A program made the position numbers and the translations under genes. Below are positions 14,772 through 24,877 of a stretch of 32,591 nucleotides of DNA, piece by piece. The stretch's first letter is position 1. Every line of letters begins with the position of its first letter. The stretch is from the NCBI GenBank assembly GCA_027484655.1, contig JAIXSM010000074.1:1-32591 (forward strand), written 5' to 3'. The DNA is from Hyphomicrobiales bacterium (GTDB lineage Bacteria; Pseudomonadota; Alphaproteobacteria; Rhizobiales; Beijerinckiaceae). A model generated the notes under the pieces. It searched no databases and was not told the DNA's origin. It saw only the letters and a program-made list of their open reading frames with translations.

Positions 14772-15412
14772 AGATAAAGCCTTTCATAGAGATTGCGCAG
14801 CATACCCGCCGTCGCGCCCCAGATGTATCGCTCGCCATAGGGCATGGCGAAGAAGCGGCGTCCATCCTCCTTGCGCTCCACCACCTGATGGTTGCGCGGG
14901 TCCATCAGAAAATCGAGCGGCGTTTCGAACGCCTCCGCCACTTCCGCCTCGCACAGGGCAAGCTCGAACGGCGGCGCCACCAGCGCCACCACGGGCATGA
15001 TGCGATAGCCCGTGCCGGTCTGATAGGGATCGAGATAACCCAGCGGCGTCACGCACCCATGCGGCAGGGCGATCTCCTCGTGGGCCTCGCGCAACGCGGC
15101 GGCGATTGGGTCCGCGTCGTCGGGATCAATACGCCCGCCGGGAAACGCGATTTGCCCCGCGTGTTTGCGCAGGCCGCTGTGGCGCTGGGTAAGCAGCAGG
15201 GTGGCCCCCTCCTCCCGCGCGACGATGGGAACGAGCACGGCGGCGGGCTTGGCGGCCTTCGCCGGGATATGCGTGTCCGGATTGAGCGCATGGTCGCCGC
15301 GGGCCGGCCATGGCCGGTCGAAGGCGTCCGCCGGCAATTCAAGCGACAGGCGCGCGCGGGCGCGACCGGCGAAATCCGCAGCGGAAAACGCTAGAGGGTG
15401 CAGCGCGCTCAT
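14768..15412 (-). CDS. CoA pyrophosphatase-type Nudix hydrolase
   Basis: A 214-residue Nudix protein. The box reads GGRIDPDDADPIAAALREAH then EEIAL, with the catalytic REAHEE intact and Gly near the end replaced by Ala. Immediately upstream is the CoA-diphosphatase signature LLLTQRHSGLRKHAGQIAF ending in PGG, as in NudL/PCD1-type enzymes that cut CoA into 3',5'-ADP and 4'-phosphopantetheine. The start ATG overlaps the DUF1285 stop (ATGA) and its stop overlaps the cca start (GTGA), so all three are one tightly coupled operon. This gene order is familiar from Hyphomicrobiales. Confidence 0.92.
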   Translation of the reverse strand: MSALHPLAFSAADFAGRARARLSLELPADAFDRPWPARGDHALNPDTHIPAKAAKPAAVLVPIVAREEGATLLLTQRHSGLRKHAGQIAFPGGRIDPDDADPIAAALREAHEEIALPHGCVTPLGYLDPYQTGTGYRIMPVVALVAPPFELALCEAEVAEAFETPLDFLMDPRNHQVVERKEDGRRFFAMPYGERYIWGATAGMLRNLYERLYL

Positions 15413-16026
15413 GCGGACGCCTCCATCTCGTCCGCAGGCGCCATGGGGAAAAACGCCCCGCCTGACGCCACCCCGAACATGGCCCGCCCCTCCACGTCGC
15501 GCACCTCGCCAAGTTCCACGAGGTCGAGAACAAGGGCGCGGGTGACGAGCGCCCACAGGTCGCCGCGCACCAAAACGTATGGCTTCACGCCGTCGCCCGA
15601 CGCGCGCTCAAAACGCATGGGCCTGTCCGGTCCGGCGCGGGTTTCGTCGTCGAGGTTGGTGCGGAAGACGAGCGCGCGGCCGTCCGGTCCATCCTCCACG
15701 CGCATTGCGACAGCCAGAAACGGCGCGTCCTCCACCTCGACGCTGACCATTTCCACAGGCGTGACGAGCACGTGGCGCTCGGGATCCTTGCGCAGAATGG
15801 AGGCGAACAGCTTCACCAGCGCGGGGCGACGGATGGGCGAACCGCGATAGAACCATGTGCCGTCGCGGGCGATCTTCAGGCCGATGTCGCCGCAAAACGA
15901 CGGATTCCACAGATGAACGGGGGGAAGCCCGCGGGCGGCGGCGCCGCGCGCGGCCGCAGCGAGGGCGCCCAATCCACCGGCGCCCTCATCGCCCTGCCCG
16001 CCATCACCGGGGACCACATCCGCCAT
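15409..16026 (-). CDS. DUF1285 domain-containing protein
   Basis: A 205-residue soluble protein with clear DUF1285 signs: LPPVHLWNPSFCGDIGLKIA, DGTWFYRGSPIRRPALVKLF, LVTPVEMVSVEVEDAPFLA, VFRTNLDDETRAGPDRPMRF and the final DLVELGEV. The first 30 residues are Gly/Ala-rich and poorly conserved, so the true start could be slightly later; no strong ribosome site is seen before the ATG at 16026. Function of the family is unknown. It is the first gene of the DUF1285-Nudix-cca operon and is divergent from moxR, with a 199-bp shared upstream region. Confidence 0.9.
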   Translation of the reverse strand: MADVVPGDGGQGDEGAGGLGALAAAARGAAARGLPPVHLWNPSFCGDIGLKIARDGTWFYRGSPIRRPALVKLFASILRKDPERHVLVTPVEMVSVEVEDAPFLAVAMRVEDGPDGRALVFRTNLDDETRAGPDRPMRFERASGDGVKPYVLVRGDLWALVTRALVLDLVELGEVRDVEGRAMFGVASGGAFFPMAPADEMEASA

Positions 16027-16053
16027 AATTGCACACCATAACTGCCGGAGCGC

Positions 16054-16082
16054 TTGGCCAAGGCCGTGTTCGTCCCGATAAT
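16054..16082 (+). promoter_or_regulatory. Candidate promoter of the moxR operon
   Basis: TTGGCC (-35) and GATAAT (-10, five of six bases) are 17 bases apart, about 143 bases before the moxR ATG. The -35 overlaps the palindrome CTTGGCCAAG. Predicted by eye. Confidence 0.4.
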
Positions 16083-16225
16083 GTGACGAGTCGGCTGATC
16101 GACAAGCGCGCGGCGGCCTCTAATGTAAGGAAGCCGGCCCGGCCTCCCGATGGAGGCGACGGGCGCGCACGAAACGAATGTAGCGAGCCCGCCGGCAAAC
16201 GGAAACGGCGGCCTGAGGAGGCGGA

Positions 16226-17236
<1,011 letters not shown>

Positions 17237-17237
17237 C

Positions 17238-18164
17238 ATGGCAGACGCGCGCCTCCTCGATCCGCACGAGAGCGTCGTTGGCACGCAGCACCGGCAGGGC
17301 GCGCTGGAACTGGCGCGCCGGCTGCCGAGCCTCGTGGTCGCGGCGAAGGACGTGGCGTCCACCGTCATGCACGGCGTGCACGGGCGCCGGCGCGCGGGCG
17401 TGGGCGAAACGTTCTGGCAGTTCCGCCCGTTCGTGTGGGGCGAGCCGACGTCGCGCATCGACTGGCGCCGCTCTGCGCGCGATGACCGGATTTACGTGCG
17501 CGAACGCGAGTGGGAAGCCGCGCACACCGTCTGGATCTGGATGGATCGCTCCCCATCCATGGCCTATGTCTCGACGCTGGCGCTGCAATCCAAGCTCGAC
17601 CGCGCGTTGACGCTCGGCCTCGCCGCGGCCGACCTGCTGGTGCGCGGCGGCGAGCGCGTGGGCGCGCCGGGGCTCACGCGCCCCGTGGCTGCCCGCAACA
17701 TTCTGGATCGGCTGAGCGAGGCCATGGTCCAGGAGGCGCGGCAGCCTTCGCATGTTCCGGCGGAATTGCCGCCCCCGGACGCATTGGCGCCGCGCGCGCA
17801 GTTCGTCTGGCTGAGCGATTTCCTGAGCGATCCGAACGAGATCCGCGCGACCCTCCACGCTCTCGCCAGCCGTGGCGCGGTGGGCCACGCGGTGATGATC
17901 TCCGATCCTGTGGAGGACACGTTTCCCTTCGCCGGCCACACCGAGTTTCTCGATGTGGACAGCGACGCGCGGCTGCGGCTGGGCGAGGCGCGCGCGCTCA
18001 AGGCCGACTACGAGCGCCGGCTCGCGCTGCACCGGGACGCCGTGCGGGAAGCCTGCGCCTCGCGCGGGTGGAGCTTCGCGCTGCATCGCACGGACCGGCC
18101 AGCGTCGGAGGCGCTGCTGAACCTGCGTATGCGCATTGAGGGACAGCAGGGAGGGCCGGGCTGA
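17238..18164 (+). CDS. DUF58 (VWA-like) protein
   Basis: A 308-residue cytoplasmic protein of the DUF58 family, the usual partner of MoxR ATPases. The family signature GVGETFWQFRPFVWGEPTSR-IDWRRSARDD spans residues 54-83. The VWA metal-binding DxSxS motif is intact as Asp103-Arg-Ser105-Pro-Ser107. The rest forms a Rossmann-like VWA domain (FVWLSDFLSD, HAVMISDPVED). It starts 1 bp after the moxR stop and its TGA overlaps the next ATG as TGATG. The protein probably presents a divalent cation to a client recognised by the MoxR ATPase; the client is unknown. Confidence 0.93.
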   Translation: MADARLLDPHESVVGTQHRQGALELARRLPSLVVAAKDVASTVMHGVHGRRRAGVGETFWQFRPFVWGEPTSRIDWRRSARDDRIYVREREWEAAHTVWIWMDRSPSMAYVSTLALQSKLDRALTLGLAAADLLVRGGERVGAPGLTRPVAARNILDRLSEAMVQEARQPSHVPAELPPPDALAPRAQFVWLSDFLSDPNEIRATLHALASRGAVGHAVMISDPVEDTFPFAGHTEFLDVDSDARLRLGEARALKADYERRLALHRDAVREACASRGWSFALHRTDRPASEALLNLRMRIEGQQGGPG

Positions 18165-20986
18165 TGTTCGGACTGCCGCTCGCCTTCTCCGCCCCGCTGG
18201 TGCTGGGCGCTCTTGCTGCGCTTCCGGCGTTGTGGTGGCTGTTGCGGGTCACCCCGCCGCGGCCGCGGCAGGTGGCGTTTCCGCCCCTTCGCCTGATCCT
18301 TGATCTTCAGCCGCGCGAACAACAGCCCGCGCGCACGCCGTGGTGGCTGCTGGCGCTGCGCCTACTGCTGGCGGCGCTCGTCATTCTCGCCATGGCGGGG
18401 CCGATCTGGAATCCGCCCCCCGCCACACAGGGCGGCGGCGGGCCATTGCTCGTCGTCATCGACAACGGCTGGGCCGGCGCCGTCGACTGGGACAAGCGCA
18501 TGGCGGCCGCCAATGACGCCATCACCGCCGCCGCCCGCGACGGGCGCACAAGCGCGCTGGCCCCCACGGCCGAGGGCGGCCGCGACATCACGCCTGCGGA
18601 CCCTGCACGCCTCGCCGAGCGGCTGCGCGCCCTGCGCCCGGCCCCCCACGCGGTGGATCGCCAGGCGGCGCTTGGCGCCATCAGCAAGTTCGCAGCGACG
18701 AACCCGGGCGCCAGCATTCTCTGGATCAGCGACGGCGTGGACTCGGGCGACGCCCGCGCGTTCGCCGAAGGGCTGATCGCCGCGGCGGGCGAGCGCGGCG
18801 CCGTGCGGGTGCTGACGGGGGCGCGCACGCCGGTGGCGCTCGCGGGCGCCGAGAATACGGCAGGCGGCCTTGAAGCGCGGCTGATCCGCGCCGGCGCGAA
18901 CGCCTCGGAAACCGGTGTTGTGCGCGCGTACGATCTGAAAGGCCTCTCCATCGGCGAAACGCGGTTCGCGTTCGCTGGCGGCGTGGAGACGCGCGCGCGC
19001 TTCGACATTCCCACCGAATTGCGCAACGAAATCGCCCGCATCGAAGCCGACGGCGAGCGCACCGCGGGCTCCGTCGCGCTGCTCGACTCCCGCTTCAAGC
19101 GCCGCCGCGTGGCGGTGGTGTCCGGCGTGACGGCGGACGTGGCGCAGCCGCTGCTGTCGCCCGCCTACTACGTCACCCGCGCGCTTGCGCCCTATGCGGA
19201 GGTGCGCGAGCCGCGACCCGGCGCGCGTGACCCTGTTCTCGCCGCGCTGGAGGAGCAGCCGAGCCTGCTCATTCTCACCGACATCGGCGTGATCTCGCCG
19301 CAGGCGCGCACGCAACTCATCCGCTTCATCGAGGATGGCGGCGTACTGCTGCGCTTCGCCGGGGCGCGCCTCGCCTCGCAGGCCGACGATCTGACCCCCG
19401 TGCGCCTGCGCCGCGGCGGCCGCGTGCTGGGCGGCTCGCTGTCGTGGGACACCCCGCGCAAGCTGGCGCCGTTCGACCGCGCATCGCCGTTCCACGGACT
19501 CGATGTGAGCGAGGAAGTCTCCGTCACCCGGCAGGTGCTCGCCGAGCCCGAGGCCGGTCTGGCGACGAAAACATGGGCCGCCCTACAGGATGGAACGCCG
19601 CTCATCACCGCCGACCGGCGCGGCAAGGGCCTGATCGCGCTGGTGCACGTGACGGCGGACACCACGTGGTCGAGCCTGCCACTGTCCGGCCTGTTTGTGA
19701 ACGTGCTGCGGCGCATGACGGCCATCGCCGGCGAGAGCGCGGAAGGCGCCGCCACCGGAACGTCGAACGCGGTTGCCGGAGCCCGCGCGGAAACCGTGGC
19801 GCCCACACGCACGCTTGACGGGTTCGGCGTTCTCAGCGACCCGCCCGTCACGGCAAAACCCATTCCAGTCGGCTTCGCTGGCCCCGCGACCAGCGACCAT
19901 CCGCCCGGCTTCTACGGCCCTCCCGACGCCATGACCGCCATCAACACCCTGCCAGCCGACGCGAAACTCGCCCTCGCGCGGTTCGACGGCATGAGCCTCG
20001 ATCTCCAGCCCCTGCGCCCCGCCGAGCCGGTGGACCTGCGCCCGGCGCTGATGGGGCTCGCGTTCGTCCTGTTCCTGCTCGACGCGCTGGCCTCGCTCTG
20101 GATCGCCGGGTTCCGGCGTCCCGGCGGAGGCGGCGGTGCGCGCCGGGCGGCGGTCGCGTCGTCGGTCCTCGTTGCGTTCGCAGCGCTCCTGAGCGCGTCG
20201 GACGCGCGGGCGCAGCCGCCGCCGTCCCCATCCCAAAGCGCGGCGGCCGCCTTCGAGGCCGCCTTGAAAACCCGGCTTGCCTTCGTGGTCACAGGGGAGC
20301 CGCAGGTGGACGAGGCCAGCCGCCTCGGCCTCGCCACGCTGTCGCGGGCGCTCGGCCAGCGCACCGCCATGAACCCCGGCGAGCCCGTGGGAATCGATCC
20401 GGCGCGGGATGAACTGGCTTTTTTTCCGGTGATCTACTGGCCCATCGCCGCCAACCGGCCGCAGCCGGTGCCGCAGGCCGCCGCCCGCATCTCGGAATTC
20501 ATGAAGAATGGCGGGACCGTGATCTTCGACACCCGCGACGCGCTCACCGCCCGGCCCGGCGGGCCGCCGACGCCGGAAACCGCGTGGCTGCGGCGCCTGC
20601 TCGCCAGCGTGGATGTGCCGGAGCTGGAGCCCATCCCGCGCGATCACGTGGTGACGAAAACATTCTACCTACTCGACAATATCGTAGGCCGCACCACCGT
20701 CGGCCAGACGTGGATCGAGGCGCTGCCGCCGCCATCGGATGACGCGCAGCGCCCGGCGCGGGCCGGCGACAGCGTGTCGCCAATCATCATCACGTCGAAT
20801 GATCTTGCGTCGGCTTGGGCCGCCGACCGCAGCGGCCAGCCGCTCTATCCCCTGCAGCCGGGCACGGGGCGCCAGCGCGAAATGGCCATTCGCGGCGGCA
20901 TCAACATCGTCATGTATGCGCTCACGGGGAATTACAAAGCAGATCAGGTGCATGTGCGTGACCTGCTCGACAGGCTGGGGTTGTAG
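18164..20986 (+). CDS. BatA-like N-terminal / DUF4159 membrane protein
   Basis: A 940-residue inner-membrane protein. Residues 1-80 are the aerotolerance-regulator N-terminal region (two to three membrane segments, including LGALAALPALWWLLRV and ALRLLLAALVILAMAGPIW). Residues 95-220 form a VWA-like domain whose metal site is lost: Asp100 is followed by Asn-Gly-Trp-Ala instead of DxSxS. A GATase-like segment follows (LLILTDIGVISPQARTQLIR, then FIEDGGVLLRFAG). Two hydrophobic segments lie around 675-720, ending in a signal-peptide-like SDARAQ. The last 220 residues are the DUF4159 domain (AFFPVIYWPIAA, GGTVIFDTRDAL, GINIVMYALTGNYKADQVH). TGATG coupling links it to DUF58, and the next gene begins 3 bp later. 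Confidence 0.9.
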   Translation: MFGLPLAFSAPLVLGALAALPALWWLLRVTPPRPRQVAFPPLRLILDLQPREQQPARTPWWLLALRLLLAALVILAMAGPIWNPPPATQGGGGPLLVVIDNGWAGAVDWDKRMAAANDAITAAARDGRTSALAPTAEGGRDITPADPARLAERLRALRPAPHAVDRQAALGAISKFAATNPGASILWISDGVDSGDARAFAEGLIAAAGERGAVRVLTGARTPVALAGAENTAGGLEARLIRAGANASETGVVRAYDLKGLSIGETRFAFAGGVETRARFDIPTELRNEIARIEADGERTAGSVALLDSRFKRRRVAVVSGVTADVAQPLLSPAYYVTRALAPYAEVREPRPGARDPVLAALEEQPSLLILTDIGVISPQARTQLIRFIEDGGVLLRFAGARLASQADDLTPVRLRRGGRVLGGSLSWDTPRKLAPFDRASPFHGLDVSEEVSVTRQVLAEPEAGLATKTWAALQDGTPLITADRRGKGLIALVHVTADTTWSSLPLSGLFVNVLRRMTAIAGESAEGAATGTSNAVAGARAETVAPTRTLDGFGVLSDPPVTAKPIPVGFAGPATSDHPPGFYGPPDAMTAINTLPADAKLALARFDGMSLDLQPLRPAEPVDLRPALMGLAFVLFLLDALASLWIAGFRRPGGGGGARRAAVASSVLVAFAALLSASDARAQPPPSPSQSAAAAFEAALKTRLAFVVTGEPQVDEASRLGLATLSRALGQRTAMNPGEPVGIDPARDELAFFPVIYWPIAANRPQPVPQAAARISEFMKNGGTVIFDTRDALTARPGGPPTPETAWLRRLLASVDVPELEPIPRDHVVTKTFYLLDNIVGRTTVGQTWIEALPPPSDDAQRPARAGDSVSPIIITSNDLASAWAADRSGQPLYPLQPGTGRQREMAIRGGINIVMYALTGNYKADQVHVRDLLDRLGL

Positions 20987-20989
20987 GGT

Positions 20990-23074
20990 ATGACAAATCT
21001 CAACCTCGCCTTCTCCCCCCTGCTGCCGTGGCCTGTGCTGGCCGCCCTCGCCGCGGGCGCCGTCCTCGTCATCGCGCTCGCCGTGTGGGCCGGGCGGCGC
21101 GGCGCCTGGCTGCGCGCCCTGGGGCTGGCGCTGATCCTGTTCGCGCTGGCCGACCCTTCGCTGGTGCGCGAGGATCGCCAGCCGCTGAAGGATGTTGTGG
21201 CCGTGGTGGTGGACCGCAGCGCCAGCCAGTCCATCGCCGGCCGGCCCGAGCAGACGGCCGCCGCGCAGGCGCGAATTCGTCAGGCGCTGGAGGGGCTTGA
21301 TAACATCGAGATCCGCATGGTGGACGCCGGCGTCAACGCCGGGCAGGACGACGGCACGCGCCTGTTCTCCGGCCTTGCCGCAGCGCTTTCCGACGTGCCG
21401 CCCGAACGCGTCGGCGGCGCGGTCCTCATCACCGATGGCGTGGTGCACGACGTCCCCGCCAGCGCCGAGCAACTGGGCTTCCGTGCGCCGGTGCACGCGT
21501 TCATCACCGGGCGAGAGGGCGAACGCGACCGGCGCATCGAACTGGTCGAGGCGCCGCGCTTTGGTCTCGTCGGGCGCGAGCAGACCATCGTTGTCCGCGT
21601 TCACGACACCGCCAACCGCGGCGAGCCCATCGAACTCATCGTACGCCGTGACGGCGTGGAGGTGGGCCGCGTGCGCACCCGCGCCGGCGCCCTTGCGCGC
21701 GCCAACGTGAAGGTGGAGCACGGCGGGCCGAACGTCGTTGAACTCGAGGCGCAGACGCTGCCGGACGAACTGACCGCGCTCAACAACAAGGCGGTGGTCA
21801 CCATCGAGGGCGTGCGCGACAAGCTCAAGGTGCTGCTTGTTTCGGGCGAGCCGCACGCGGGCGAGCGCACGTGGCGCAACCTGCTGAAGTCCGACGCGAA
21901 CGTGGATCTCGTTCACTTCACGATTCTGCGTCCGCCGGAAAAGCAGGACGGCACGCCCATCAGCGAGCTGTCGCTCATCGCGTTTCCCACGGCGGACCTG
22001 TTTGGCCGCAAGATCCGCGAGTTCGATCTCATCATCTTCGACCGCTACTCGAACCAGACGGTCCTGCCGCCGATCTATTTCAACAACATCGTCAATTACG
22101 TGCGCGAGGGCGGCGCGCTGCTCATTGCCGCGGGCCCGGATTTCTCCGGCAAGGACGGGCTGTTCTTCTCCCCGCTGGGCAAGATTTCCCCCGCGCGGCC
22201 TGATGGGCGCATCATCGAGCGCGCTTTCCGTGCGCAGGTGACGGAAACCGGCCAGCGCCACCCCGTCACCCGCGCGCTACCTGGCGCGGACCAGACACCG
22301 CCCGCCTGGAGCGAGTGGTTTCGTCAGGTCTCCGCCGAGCAGACCCGCGGCGTGCCGGTGATGTCAGGCGTCGAAGATCGCCCGCTTCTGCTGCTCTCGC
22401 GGGAGGGCAAGGGGCGCGTGTCGCTGCTGCTGTCGGACCAGATCTGGCTGTGGGCGCGCAACTTCCAGAACGGCGGCCCGCACCTCGAGTTGCTGCGCCG
22501 CCTCGCCCACTGGCTCATGAAAGAGCCGGAGCTTGAGGAGGAGGCGCTGCGCGCCACCGCGCGCGGACAGGAAATCACCATCGAGCGCCAGAGCCTCAAG
22601 ATCGAAACACAATCTGTCGTCGCGACGTTCCCGAGCGGGCGCAAGCAGACGCTCGCGCTGGAGGCGGCCGAGCCGGGCCTGTCGAGAGCGCGGATCAAGG
22701 TCGACGAACTGGGCCTGTTCACGCTCACCGACGGCGACCTCACCGCGCTGGTCAATGTGGGCGTCGAAAATCCGCGCGAGTTCAGGGAGGTCGTCTCCAC
22801 CACCGAACGCCTGCGCCCGCTCATCGACGCCACAGGCGGCACAGTGCGCCGTCTGACGACGAGCGGCGATGCGATCACGATCCCGCGCTTCTCGTCCATG
22901 CGCGAGAGCCCGGTGTACGGCGGGACTGACTACGTGGGCGTGAAGCGCACGGGGGCGAGCGTGGTGACGGGGGTCGGCGTCGCGCCGCTCGCGGTGGGCT
23001 TCATCGGCCTGCTGGCGCTGCTGGGCAGCGTGCTCGCCGGCTGGCTCTGGGAGGGGCGCCGGCGGCGGGCGTAA
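20990..23074 (+). CDS. VWA and glutamine-amidotransferase-like membrane protein
   Basis: A 694-residue membrane protein. Two N-terminal membrane segments (residues 12-34 and 40-55) precede a VWA-like domain with an intact MIDAS, Asp75-Arg-Ser77-Ala-Ser79, and the later VLITDGVVHDV. A beta-sandwich-like region follows (about 170-265). Next is a class-I GATase-like fold (KLKVLLVSGEPHAGERTWRN, YVREGGALLIAAGPDF), which lacks an obvious catalytic Cys and is probably structural. One C-terminal membrane helix (AVGFIGLLALLGSVLAGWLW) ends in a basic tail. It is the last gene of the moxR operon, 3 bp after the DUF4159 gene. It probably forms a periplasm-facing complex with the preceding protein. Confidence 0.88.
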   Translation: MTNLNLAFSPLLPWPVLAALAAGAVLVIALAVWAGRRGAWLRALGLALILFALADPSLVREDRQPLKDVVAVVVDRSASQSIAGRPEQTAAAQARIRQALEGLDNIEIRMVDAGVNAGQDDGTRLFSGLAAALSDVPPERVGGAVLITDGVVHDVPASAEQLGFRAPVHAFITGREGERDRRIELVEAPRFGLVGREQTIVVRVHDTANRGEPIELIVRRDGVEVGRVRTRAGALARANVKVEHGGPNVVELEAQTLPDELTALNNKAVVTIEGVRDKLKVLLVSGEPHAGERTWRNLLKSDANVDLVHFTILRPPEKQDGTPISELSLIAFPTADLFGRKIREFDLIIFDRYSNQTVLPPIYFNNIVNYVREGGALLIAAGPDFSGKDGLFFSPLGKISPARPDGRIIERAFRAQVTETGQRHPVTRALPGADQTPPAWSEWFRQVSAEQTRGVPVMSGVEDRPLLLLSREGKGRVSLLLSDQIWLWARNFQNGGPHLELLRRLAHWLMKEPELEEEALRATARGQEITIERQSLKIETQSVVATFPSGRKQTLALEAAEPGLSRARIKVDELGLFTLTDGDLTALVNVGVENPREFREVVSTTERLRPLIDATGGTVRRLTTSGDAITIPRFSSMRESPVYGGTDYVGVKRTGASVVTGVGVAPLAVGFIGLLALLGSVLAGWLWEGRRRRA

Positions 23075-23077
23075 GGC

Positions 23078-23617
23078 TCACCCCGCCTTGCGGAGCTGGC
23101 CCGAGACGCCCTCGAAGGCGCCTTCCACCAGTTCGCAGTAAAGCACGCGGGCGGGATCGACCGGCCCGGGCATGGGGAGGCGGCCATAGGGCGCTCGCTT
23201 GAAGCCGAGGCGGCTGTAATAGGGCTCGTCGCCCACAAGCACCACGAGCCGCCAGCCGGCGGCCCGCGCCGCGTCCAGCGAGCGCTGGGCCAGCGCCTCG
23301 CCGATGCCGCGCGAACGGAACGCCGGCTCGACGGTGAGCGGCCCCAGCAGCAGCATGTCAGCCTCGCCGCACTTCACCGGCGTCATGATGTTGGAGCCCA
23401 CCAGCAGCGTGCCCACATGCGCCACGTAAGAGAGCGCGAAGTCAGGCCCCACGCCCTCGCGCAGGCGATAGGCGGAGCGCGCGAACCGGCCGGGGCCGAA
23501 GGCGCGCTCATCGAGCTTCTCGATCTGCGGCAGGTCGGAGGCGTGCAGCGGCCGCAGGCCGAGCGCAGGCAGGTCGGGCGCGGCGACGGATGCGGAAGAT
23601 GTGGTGGCCGAAGTCAT
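23078..23617 (-). CDS. GNAT family N-acetyltransferase
   Basis: A 179-residue acetyltransferase of the YhbS-like (COG3153) group. The N-terminus reads LGLRPLHASDLPQIEKLDER. The acetyl-CoA-binding strand and P-loop are LLLGPLTVEPAFRSRGIGEA then LAQRSL, with the R/Q-x-x-G-x-G/A signature as RSRGIGEA. VVLVGDEPYYSRLGFKRAPY is the usual end. The ATG at 23617 is chosen because the preceding 22 codons lack conservation and a ribosome site; the start is therefore moderate. It is convergent with the moxR operon, 3 bp apart, with no terminator between. Substrate unknown. Confidence 0.9.
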   Translation of the reverse strand: MTSATTSSASVAAPDLPALGLRPLHASDLPQIEKLDERAFGPGRFARSAYRLREGVGPDFALSYVAHVGTLLVGSNIMTPVKCGEADMLLLGPLTVEPAFRSRGIGEALAQRSLDAARAAGWRLVVLVGDEPYYSRLGFKRAPYGRLPMPGPVDPARVLYCELVEGAFEGVSGQLRKAG

Positions 23618-23770
23618 GGGCGCCCCGGAGGAAATGTCGTCGCCTTTCAGTATGGCGGCGGGCGGTCGCTGGCAATGGCGCACGCGCCGGCCGGCGGACG
23701 TTAGGCGGTAGACCCCGCCTCCGCGACACGAGCGCGCACCATCAGGGGTGGAAATCGGCGCGAAGCGGGA

Positions 23771-23785
23771 TTAGAACGCTTCTAA
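23771..23785. promoter_or_regulatory. ICE-like (Irr) operator upstream of mbfA
   Basis: TTAGAA-CGC-TTCTAA is a perfect 6-3-6 inverted repeat 41 bases upstream of the mbfA start. It matches the iron-control element recognised by the heme-dependent regulator Irr in Hyphomicrobiales (TTAGAA-N3-TTCTAA core). Regulation by Irr is inferred from motif plus gene identity. Confidence 0.75.
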
Positions 23786-23826
23786 CCTGAGCGCGGCAAG
23801 GCACGCGCCACTCCCCGGAGCATCCT

Positions 23827-24798
23827 GTGAAGACGTTCGCTGAACTGACCGAACGCGAGATCCTGGCGGTCGCCATCGCCTCCGAGGAGGAGGACAGCCG
23901 CATTTACATGGCCTTCGCGGAGGATCTGTCGGAGCGTTACCCGGCGTCCGCCAGAGTGTTTCAGGACATGGCGGAGGAAGAGACGCGCCACCGCCATCAA
24001 CTGCTCGAGATGTACGAGCAGCGGTTTGGGCCGAATCTGCCCCCCATCCGCCGCGATGACGTGAAGGGATTTTTGAAGCGCCGGCCCGTCTGGCTGTCAA
24101 AGAACCAGCCGCTCGACACCATCCGCAAGGAAGCGGAGAACATGGAGTTTCAGGCCCAGCGCTTTTACGCCAAGGCGGCGGAGCAGACGCGGGACGTGAA
24201 CATCCGCAAGCTGCTCGGCGACCTCGCCGAGGTGGAAAAAAGCCACGCCGGCACGGCCGCGCGCCTTGAGGCCGCCCACCTCACCGAGAGCGCGCGCGAC
24301 AACGAGAACGCCACGCGCCACCGCATGTTCGTGCTGCAATACGTGCAGCCGGGCCTCGCCGGCCTCATGGACGGGTCGGTGTCCACGCTCGCGCCGCTGT
24401 TTGCGGCCGCCTTCGCCACCCACAACAACTGGCAAACGTTTCTCGTCGGCCTTGCGGCGTCGGTCGGGGCCGGCATCAGCATGGGCTTTGCCGAGGCGCT
24501 CTCGGACGACGGCTCGCTGACCGGGCGCGGCAGCCCCTGGATTCGCGGCTTTGTCTCCGGGCTGATGACGACGCTGGGCGGCATCTTCCACACCCTGCCC
24601 TACCTCGTGCCGGACGCATGGCCCAACGCCTTCTGGATCGCCACAGGCCTCGCCTCGTTCATCGTGCTGATCGAACTGTGGATCATCGCGTGGATCCGCG
24701 CGAAGTACATGGACACGCCATTCCTGCAAGCCGCCTTCCAGGTGGTGGTGGGCGGCGTCATCGTGCTGATGGCGGGAATACTCATTGGCGGTGCTTAG
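23827..24798 (+). CDS. mbfA: Membrane-bound ferritin MbfA (erythrin-VIT1/CCC1 iron exporter)
   Basis: A 323-residue fusion. Residues 1-150 are a ferritin-like four-helix domain with di-iron ligands in view: Glu20-21-22 in ASEEEDSRIY, Glu52-x2-His55 in AEEETRHRH, an acidic helix KEAENMEFQ, and ExxH in VEKSHAG. Residues 170-323 are a VIT1/CCC1-type transport domain (GLAGLMDGSVSTLAPLFAAA, SVGAGISMGFAEALSDDGS, three more helices). MbfA exports iron and protects against iron and peroxide stress in Bradyrhizobium and Agrobacterium. The start is GTG with GGAG 6 bases before it. An ICE palindrome lies 41 bases upstream and a strong bidirectional terminator follows, so it is monocistronic. Confidence 0.93.
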   Translation: MKTFAELTEREILAVAIASEEEDSRIYMAFAEDLSERYPASARVFQDMAEEETRHRHQLLEMYEQRFGPNLPPIRRDDVKGFLKRRPVWLSKNQPLDTIRKEAENMEFQAQRFYAKAAEQTRDVNIRKLLGDLAEVEKSHAGTAARLEAAHLTESARDNENATRHRMFVLQYVQPGLAGLMDGSVSTLAPLFAAAFATHNNWQTFLVGLAASVGAGISMGFAEALSDDGSLTGRGSPWIRGFVSGLMTTLGGIFHTLPYLVPDAWPNAFWIATGLASFIVLIELWIIAWIRAKYMDTPFLQAAFQVVVGGVIVLMAGILIGGA

Positions 24799-24821
24799 GG
24801 GGCCCCCCACGCCGCCAAAAC

Positions 24822-24856
24822 AAAAAGCCCGGCGGGATCACCGCCGGGCTCTTTTT
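24822..24856. terminator. Bidirectional Rho-independent terminator between mbfA and icd
   Basis: A perfect 10-bp stem AGCCCGGCGG / CCGCCGGGCT with loop GATCA has CTTTTT on the plus side and a run of A (U on the minus transcript) on the other. It serves both convergent genes. Confidence 0.92.
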
Positions 24857-24877
24857 ATGGGCTGATGGGATGACGGA

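Noticed and set aside
12333-14777. An 814-codon plus-strand open frame across the Rieske and cca genes
   Set aside because: It lies antisense to two clearly recognised genes, is extremely rich in Arg, Ala and His with no domain signs, and is a high-GC shadow frame.
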